Assembly: GCA_036784855.1 (NCBI GenBank)
Contig: JAZDSV010000002.1
Location: 294,501-358,500, forward strand
Origin: Aphelidium insulamus
Taxonomy: Eukaryota > Aphelidiomycota > Aphelidea > Aphelidiaceae
DNA length: 64,000 nt
Direction of reading: 5' to 3'
The number at the start of each line of letters is the position of its first letter. Within the stretch, counting starts at the first letter, position 1. The notes beneath the pieces were generated by a model. It made no database searches and had not been told where the DNA came from. It saw only the letters and a program-made list of their open reading frames with translations. Below are positions 57,686 to 64,000 of the stretch, one piece after another. The translations under genes and the position numbers were made by a program.

Positions 57686-59567
57686 ATGTCGGCCGTGTAC
57701 GCGACAGACGAGTATGGGCGCCCATTCATCATCATACGCGAGCAGGACAAGCGCCACCGCGTCCATGGACTTGCAGCTCAAAAGGTACGGCTTGATTGTG
57801 ATGGTCGCTCATACTCTAGCGCGAAGTCTTACCATTTTGGTGTCGCCGCAGAGTCATATTCTGGCCGCCAAGACCGTGGCCAACATCTTGAAGACGTCGC
57901 TGGGTCCCAAGGGCTTGGACAAGATTATGATCAGCCCAGACGGTGATGTCACGGTCACCAATGACGGCGCCACCATTCTGGAGCAAATGGAAGTTGAGCA
58001 CCAGATTGCCAAGTTGATGGTTCAGCTGTCCAAGTCGCAAGACGATGAGATCGGCGACGGTACCACTGGCGTAGTTGGTATGTATGAAGATTACATGTTT
58101 GCATACTTATGTTTAGTCCTTGCGGGAGCATTGCTGGAACAGGCGGAAGAGCTTCTGGACCGCGGCATCCATCCCACGCGCATCTCGGACGGCTTTGAGC
58201 GCGCCTGCTCTGTCGCAGTGGACCATTTGAACAAGATTGGAGACACGGTCGAGTTCACTGTGGAAAGCCACGAGAATCTCATCAAGACCGCCATGACGTC
58301 GCTGGGCTCCAAAATGTTGGTATTGGTAGTGATGCTAGTTTTACTATAACTGGCCCATTCATCCACCACATAGTGTGTCCAAGCACCACTTGAAATTTGC
58401 CAAAATGGCAGTGGACGCTGTGCTGTCCGTGGCGGACTTCGAGCGCAAAGACGTTGACTTCGAGCTGATTAAGGTTGAAGGCAAAGTGGGTGGGGCGCTG
58501 TCGGACTCGCAGTTAATCCGCGGCGTCCTTATTGACAAGGATTTTTCGCATCCGCAAATGCCGCGCGAGGTCAAGGACTGCAAACTCGCAATCCTAACCT
58601 GCCCATTCGAGCCGCCCAAGCCAAAGACGAAACACAAACTGGACATTACCAGCGTTGAAGAGTACTCGCGCCTGCAGAGCTATGAGCGTGAAAAATTTGA
58701 GGAAATGGTCAAGCAGGTCAAGGCGGCCGGCGCCAATGTAGTAATCTGCCAGTGGGGCTTTGACGACGAGGCGAACCACTTGCTGATGCAGAACAACCTT
58801 CCCGCCGTTCGCTGGGTTGGCGGCCCGGAGCTGGAGGTGCGTGCTTGATGAATTTTATTGCGATTGCTTGAACTGTCAGCTGATTGCCATCGCAACTAAT
58901 GGTCGCATTGTGCCGCGATTCGAAGATTTGTCAACGCAGAAGCTCGGCACTGCAGCTTGCATACGCGAACTGAGCTTTGGAACCACCAAGGATCGCATGC
59001 TGGTCATTGAGGGTTGCGCCAATGTCAAGGCGGTCACTGTATTTTTGCGCGGCGGCAACAAGATGATTATCGACGAGGCCAAGCGCAGTCTGCACGATGC
59101 AATGTGTGTCGTGCGCAACCTGATTCGTGATGCTCGCGTCGTCTACGGTGGCGGTGCGGCTGAGATTGCATGCTCGCTTGCCGTGTCGAAGGCTGCTGAT
59201 GAGGTCAATTTTATCAAGATTACGTCTTGCGCACATTTAACATTCAATTGTGCAGATATCAACGATTGAGCAGTACGCGATGCGTGGATTTGCTCAGGCG
59301 TTGGACCAGGTGCCGCTGGCGCTGGCCGAGAACTGCGGTCTCAGCCCCATCGAATCGCTGACCGAGGTCAAGTCTCAGCAGGTGGCCGGCAATAATGCCC
59401 GTCTGGGCATTGACTGTCTGCAGAAGGGCACGAACGATATGCGCGAGCAGCACGTGTTTGACCCGCTGATCTCGAAGCGGCAGCAATTCCTGCTGGCCAC
59501 CCAGCTGGTCAAGATGATTCTGAAGATTGACGACGTCATTACCAAAGGAAAGGACACGCCACAGTAG
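57686..59567 (+). CDS. CCT5: T-complex protein 1 subunit epsilon (CCT5)
   Basis: Six exons: 57686-57784, 57852-58077, 58117-58315, 58374-58836, 58880-59203, 59256-59567 (540 aa). The N-terminal [14 protein letters not shown] is the epsilon signature. Chaperonin ATP-site motifs are present: [27 protein letters not shown] and the late [31 protein letters not shown] and [19 protein letters not shown] stretches are also epsilon-specific. It forms part of the cytosolic TRiC ring that folds actin, tubulin and WD40 proteins. The start at 57686 fits the family; longer frames in other phases are shadows. Confidence 0.97.
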
Positions 59568-59662
59568 TCCATCACTTGTATGCATAAAGGCAGCGCGTCT
59601 CACTTGATCACTCAATTGTGAATTGCGCATCATGCAGTTGAATCTACTAAAAATCTCATAAT

Positions 59663-60967
59663 TTAGTACTTGCGAACGTGAACGGGCATGGCAACACCGC
59701 CTTGTGCCCCGATAACAGTGCCCTTCTTGCGCACCAAAAGAGCCCGCTGAACTTGTTCCGTCATCCAGGCGCTCTTTTCGTGCTTGATGGCGCACACGCA
59801 CGGTGCCTGCGTGCCATAATTCTGGAAACATATCGGACACTTGAACACGACTTTGGTCTCCGTAAATATGCGCTCAATCTTCCAGCCCTTGCCGCTGTTG
59901 AGCAGGGAGAGAAAGGTGGAGTTGGCCACATCGCTGACTGTCATCACGCGGTACTCTAGCCAGTCCTCAGTGGCGCCACCGCCAAACACTTCCTTCTCGT
60001 ACAGTTCACGCTCCGTCTCCAACATGGCCGTGGTTATCTGCCATGTAAATTAAGTTGCTGATGAATGCACAAAATAAGATATGGATGGCATACCTGAACA
60101 AGATGGTCCAGCAGAAAGAACTCCGCTTCAGCCTGCAATCGCTGCAAGAGCACGATGCATGCGGCGCGGTCACGACTGTCCATCTGCAGGAACACATTGC
60201 CGGTCCTACACATATATCAGTGAAGCAATTAAATGTCACTCATACGCGCACACCTCAGGTAGGCCAGTATGTGAGCAAACATGGCCGGGTCGCGGTCCAG
60301 AAAGAGATGGCCCTGCTTGTCACGTGTGACTGCGTTTCGATAGAAACTATTGCCGCCAGCGCCGTCTTGCACGTGCGACATAGCGTAGTTGGACATGTGA
60401 GATGCCAAGCTCAGCGTGGAGGCAGTATGGTCTCCCGCACCACCCTCCACTGCCGTCGCCGGAAACAGCAGTGAGAAGAAGGTCGGCGGACTGGGTCTAG
60501 AGCTGGCCGCGGTATCCATAGACGTTGTCGGTGCATTCAGTGCAGGCTGACGCTCCACACTACTTATTCCGCTAGCTGGCTGCTGCTGGTTGCACACTAC
60601 TGCATCGGGCAAGTGTGGCTGGCCATCCGCGGGTGATGCCGGTCGCGATACTTGGCTGGCAGCACCAGGCGGCATGACGGACGATGGTGACAACGCCGCG
60701 GTAGGCGAGCTGGAAGGAGAGCTGGCACGCATGGCTGTGAATGGTGGCTGCGCAGCAGTGGACAGCACTGGGGCATTCGAGGTGAATATCTGGGGTGGCG
60801 GAGGTATGAGTCGCAGTGTCTCGACTGCGCTGCCGGGTCAATACAGACAGCAGATACACATGGCACAGACCCGTGGTGTGAAATAGGGTTCCTCCAACAT
60901 TGATGACTATGTAACCGCTACCAGGCAGGGTGGCCGTGGCGGCCGTGGAGGCTCCGCTGTCGGGCAT
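59663..60967 (-). CDS. KCTD-like T1/BTB protein with inserted low-complexity segment
   Basis: Exons read 60967-60867, 60829-60254, 60205-60094, 60037-59663 (387 aa). The first strand of a T1/BTB domain (YIVINVGGTLFHTT) is followed by ~150 residues of Ser/Pro/Ala-rich sequence. The T1 fold then resumes with GHLFLDRDPAMFAHILAYLR and QAEAEFFLLDHL. The C-terminal domain has YEKEVFGGGATEDWLEYRVM and a Cys cluster (FKCPICFQNYGTQAPCVCAI). KCTD proteins are oligomeric adaptors, often for Cullin-3. The exon 1 donor (GTGCCA) is weak but is the one that keeps frame. Confidence 0.75.
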
Positions 60968-61009
60968 TTAGCCGGCCTGTTTGTTTTGTACAGCGAATGG
61001 GAGTCACAA

Positions 61010-61060
61010 CGGCGCCACGTCATCGCCGATTGTTTACAAGCGCGGCGCCACGTCATCGCC
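61010..61060 (+). promoter_or_regulatory. Twin 18-bp promoter repeats upstream of CsbD-like gene
   Basis: CGGCGCCACGTCATCGCC occurs twice, at 61010-61027 and 61043-61060, spaced 33 bp start to start. Each contains ACGTCA, a bZIP half-site. A TATA run lies at about 61152-61167, 70 bp before the start codon. They probably bind a stress-responsive factor. Confidence 0.6.
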
Positions 61061-61237
61061 TGTGACTCATTTGCGCCATTTCTGTGTCATCGCGTGCGGC
61101 TACTTAAAGCGGCTTGCAGAGTACCAACTGCGTCTGTCTCGGGATATTCACACATATATATATATATCGACTTCTTGCACTACCACTCGCATCCATACTA
61201 CTACTTCAACTTCAACAACTGCTACACATAACACGCC

Positions 61238-61549
61238 ATGACTGTTACGGAGAGCGGAAATGACTCGCGCCTGGGCGGCAACGCGCAATACTACACGGGC
61301 GCCATCAAGGAGAATATCGGCAACGTTCTCGGCCACGAGGAGCTGGCCAAGAAGGGCGCGGCACAAAAGGCAGCTGGAGACGCTGAGGTTGCCGCGGCCA
61401 AGGGTGAGGCGCGTCGCGATGCCAAGGGTGACCGTGTCACTGGCATGAAGGACGAGCTGATGGGCAAGGTGAAGGGAGACGACTCGCAGCGCATCCACGG
61501 CAAAGCTCAGCAGAGCGAGGGAGCCGCCAAACTGGAAACCATTCATTAA
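61238..61549 (+). CDS. CsbD-like stress-response protein
   Basis: Single exon, 103 aa. The protein is hydrophilic, Ala/Lys/Gly/Glu-rich and helical, with CsbD-type GAIKENIGNVLGHEELAKKG and VTGMKDELMGKVKGDDSQRIHGK-like units. CsbD proteins are small general-stress proteins in bacteria, with homologues in fungi; their biochemical role is unknown. No targeting signal. The strong codon bias and a TATA box with repeated upstream elements suggest high, inducible expression. Confidence 0.85.
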   Translation: MTVTESGNDSRLGGNAQYYTGAIKENIGNVLGHEELAKKGAAQKAAGDAEVAAAKGEARRDAKGDRVTGMKDELMGKVKGDDSQRIHGKAQQSEGAAKLETIH

Positions 61550-61711
61550 TCGGCTGTCTGTACGCGCCGCCTGACCGTCTGTAACATATATCACTCTCAA
61601 TAAACACGCGTGGTCTGCACACTGTGTTTCTTGTTTATATATATTATATTGCATATTGATATATATTTATTGCATTTAATTATAGTTTGGTGACCGCACA
61701 TTATCCATGGC

Positions 61712-62767
61712 CTAGTTGATCTGCGCAAGATTCTCGTGGATGAGCGAGACAAAGGTGGCGGCCATCTTTGCGCCACCAGTGACCGAGGGTTCACAGCGCT
61801 GCAGGTAAAGGGAGCTGTCGGTGCCGTCCATCAAGTCGGACAGTGCCACCGGGACAGTTTTCACCGCGCCGCCACCCACCCGGATCTTGGTGGTGGCATT
61901 GTTGTGAATGTAGCGGATGGCTGCCTGCAGCTTCTCAGGCCGCCTGTTGTAGCCGAGCAGTGAGAGCGCGGGCGAACTCCACGACTTGACTGACGCGTCC
62001 GTGTCCGGGTGGTAGATGGAGCATACCAGCACCAGGGCCGGCTTCACGCCGCGCACCGCCAATATACGGTCAATGTAGTCTTGAACGCGGTGGCCCATCA
62101 GGTCGCACAGTGTCTGCAGTCCCTTGGCAGGCTTGCCTTTTGCAATGTCCTCCGCAGTGGTGCCGGCCAGCACGCGCGTCACCGCCAGCATGGTGCTTGG
62201 AGTGGGATAGAGCGCCACATCGTTGCCGCCAATAGACACCACCAGCACATCGTCCTCCGTGATGTGGTCGGCGATAAACTGGTCCTGCGGAAGGAGTTTG
62301 CGGCGCCGCTGCCGCACAGTGGTCGCCTCCACGCTCGTGTTGACTGTAAGCCAGCCGGGTTGATCCGCGTGCGCCACATTCATGTGGTACTCGACGTCTG
62401 CCACCTGCTTGCCGGTCTCCAGCACTGATGCAAACACAGCATTGGCCGCGGGCTTGACGGCCGACGCGTCATTCAGCAGCCAGAACTTGTTGTCCAGTGA
62501 CGAGTCTCCGGCCAGCCAGATTACGCGGCGTAGCTTACTGCTACTGTCATCAATGCGGTTGTCTGCTGCAGGTGGCGGTGGCGGCGACGAAGTATCCACA
62601 TCTGACGCGTTGACATTTGGTGGGGTGGCATCTGATACTGCAGCCGCAGGAGATGGAGTCACTGACTGCTCCTGCAGCTGTTGGAACGCGTCTAGCACGG
62701 CTTGCAGATGAGGCACAAGGTGGCCATGCCATTCGCCATAGTACGCGTCGTGAGATATTTTTGTCAT
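61712..62767 (-). CDS. SGNH/GDSL-like hydrolase
   Basis: Single exon, 351 aa from ATG at 62767 (an upstream TTG-led extension is ignored). Block I is IWLAGDSSLDNKFWLL and block III is VVSIGGNDVALYP, giving the Ser nucleophile and oxyanion Asn. Between them come VLETGKQVADVEYHMNVAH and a basic loop (RQRRRKLLPQDQF). The usual block V (Asp-x-x-His-Pro) is not obvious; the matching place reads CEPSVTGGAKMA with Glu at the His position. No signal peptide is seen. A Pro/Ala-rich insertion lies near the N-terminus. Substrate unknown (esterase, lipase or acyl-transfer). Confidence 0.7.
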   Translation of the reverse strand: MTKISHDAYYGEWHGHLVPHLQAVLDAFQQLQEQSVTPSPAAAVSDATPPNVNASDVDTSSPPPPPAADNRIDDSSSKLRRVIWLAGDSSLDNKFWLLNDASAVKPAANAVFASVLETGKQVADVEYHMNVAHADQPGWLTVNTSVEATTVRQRRRKLLPQDQFIADHITEDDVLVVSIGGNDVALYPTPSTMLAVTRVLAGTTAEDIAKGKPAKGLQTLCDLMGHRVQDYIDRILAVRGVKPALVLVCSIYHPDTDASVKSWSSPALSLLGYNRRPEKLQAAIRYIHNNATTKIRVGGGAVKTVPVALSDLMDGTDSSLYLQRCEPSVTGGAKMAATFVSLIHENLAQIN

Positions 62768-63283
62768 TGCGCGCTCTGAGCTGCGCCACACTGCGCCACA
62801 CAAATATATATACTGCGACTGTCTCTATATTGTTCACCTATTATAATCTGTTGTACGGTGATTGCCCGAGCTGTGTAATTGACTGGGACTCACAGCCTGC
62901 GCGAGCATTCTGGAGATACTAGTTGTTGTTTTCTGTGCTGTTCTGTGGTTTAAGCGAATCGGCGGGGGAATCGCTCACAGTATAGATGTAGTAGCTCGTT
63001 GGCTATGGCAGTAGAAGGCCTTCTCTGTCCTACTTATATTCAATTTTGCTGCCCGAGAATAGTTGGCAGGTGCTTCTTTATCGTGACATGTCACACTCAT
63101 GTCGAGCTGCCCTAAACCGGGCAATTATTGTACACTGTATGGGGAACTAGTGGATAACCTTATATAAGCTAAATAGACTACATATGTACATATGCACAGC
63201 AACCTTGCATGTAAATAATAACGAGACGGCAAAAAGGAATAAACCGGCTTGATTTAACGATCACCCTCACACTCAAAGCCACA
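62768..63283. other. Intergenic promoter region
   Basis: No gene is visible. The region separates two divergent genes and holds short TATA runs (about 62805 and 63160-63190). Confidence 0.5.
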
Positions 63284-64000
63284 ATGAGCGCCCTGACCAA
63301 ATGCCCGCACTTTGCCGGCTTCCAGTTCCGCCCGCCGACTGCTAATAGCGCCGTGCACCGCGACGAGTGCACCCAGTGCTGCGACGCCGCGGTACAGTGG
63401 TGTCAGTCATCTCTTTACCTGCCCATAGCACTCACCAACTGGCAGGAGCACGGCATCGACATCTGCCTCACGTGCTTCAATGGTGGCTGTATCCGGCAAG
63501 GCCACTCGCCGCGCCACTCGGCCATCGCCTCGCATCCCATGGCCCTACGTGTGCACAAGACTCCTCGCGTGGACCAGGCATGTGTCATATATGTGTATAT
63601 GTGTCTGTATGTATGCCACCTGACACAGTATCTGTGTGTGTGCAGGACGGCGAGCAACGGCCTCGCAAACTGACGAAAGTGGTCATTGAGGCCGACAAGA
63701 CTGATAGCGAGCTGTATGACACAGTGTACACGCTGGTGTGCTGGCAGTGCGACGGCCCAGTTGAAGTTGACGACCCGTCTCGCCTGACTTCCATCCGCGA
63801 CGCAATACACAGCGCAACATCGGCCGCCACAAAGTCCGACATCCGGCAGTGGGAGGAGGAGATTGCGCCGTGTGAGCACACGCTCTGCTTGCAGCAAGAA
63901 CCCCCGTCCACAGTTACGGATGGTGGCGGCGCCGCGCCCGCCAAACACTGCTCGTCGTGTGATCAGCGCGAGAATCTGTGGCTGTGTATGACGTGCGGTA
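63284..64000 (+). CDS. USP5/isopeptidase T-like deubiquitinase, 5' part
   Basis: Two exons, 63284-63577 and 63646 to the window end. The start has a degenerate zinc-finger UBP domain (CPHFAGFQFRP ... ECTQCCDAAVQW). NWQEHGIDICLTCFNGGC and RVHKTPRVDQ follow as in isopeptidase T. A second ZnF-UBP begins near the edge: CEHTLCLQQ, then HCSSCDQRENLWLCMTCG. USP5 disassembles free ubiquitin chains. The catalytic domain is beyond the window. The intron starts GCATGT (63578-63645); splicing there joins VDQ to DGEQRPRKLTK as expected. Confidence 0.85.

Noticed and set aside
1..64000. Bacterial or organellar origin of the window, operons or CRISPR arrays
   Set aside because: Spliceosomal introns in most genes and eukaryote-only proteins (VPS25, GAA1, CCT5, CDC14, ABCE1) rule this out.

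Overview
The window is nuclear DNA of a compact, intron-rich eukaryote. About 27 protein genes lie on both strands, usually 20-500 bp apart, with about 100 small introns (mostly 40-60 nt). Several features point to an early-diverging, possibly zoosporic fungus: an RRM+PUF protein of the Jsn1/Puf1 type, a short-rod alpha-actinin, a CsbD-like stress protein, a DNAJC21/Jjj1 protein, a Crinkler-type NTPase-nuclease, SAMHD1-like and WDR17 genes. This placement is inference; no rRNA or mitochondrial sequence is present to settle it. Exon-intron structures were read by eye from GT/GC...AG borders, frame continuity and family conservation. Almost every multi-exon model sums to a whole number of codons.

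Layout. 1-9 kb: methyltransferase (partial), NYN-domain RNase, RRM-PUF regulator, VPS25 (ESCRT-II, minus strand), ADP/ATP carrier. 9-15 kb: three tandem minus-strand adenylyl cyclases with one GAF domain each. 15-17 kb: a LINE relic and a Crinkler-like gene. 17-31 kb: DNAJC21, PTRHD1, SAMHD1-like, a small unknown gene, peroxisomal-type citrate synthase, GPI-transamidase subunit GAA1 and alpha-actinin. 31-38 kb: ABCE1/Rli1, a repeat-bearing gap, a Yippee protein, a PH-domain protein and a small membrane protein. 38-45.5 kb: CDC14 phosphatase and WDR17; WDR17 is split by a 5'-truncated non-LTR retrotransposon with a perfect 15-bp target-site duplication. 45.6-57.4 kb: a tandem family of Kelch-ectodomain transmembrane kinases (one pseudogene, three intact genes), interrupted by a repeat-rich gap, a pol III-like element and a small secreted protein. 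57.6-64 kb: CCT5 chaperonin, a KCTD/T1-type BTB protein, a CsbD-like protein, an SGNH-like hydrolase and the start of a USP5-like deubiquitinase.

Most genes are housekeeping (mRNA control, ribosome recycling, protein folding, ER GPI anchoring, dNTP control, cell cycle). The accessory parts are two tandem signalling families (GAF-adenylyl cyclases and Kelch-receptor kinases), the Crinkler-like gene and the LINE copies. The most striking observations are the LINE insertion into an otherwise open WDR17 frame, the uniform loss of the end of the kinase C-lobe in all Kelch kinases, and the unusually frequent GC-AG introns.
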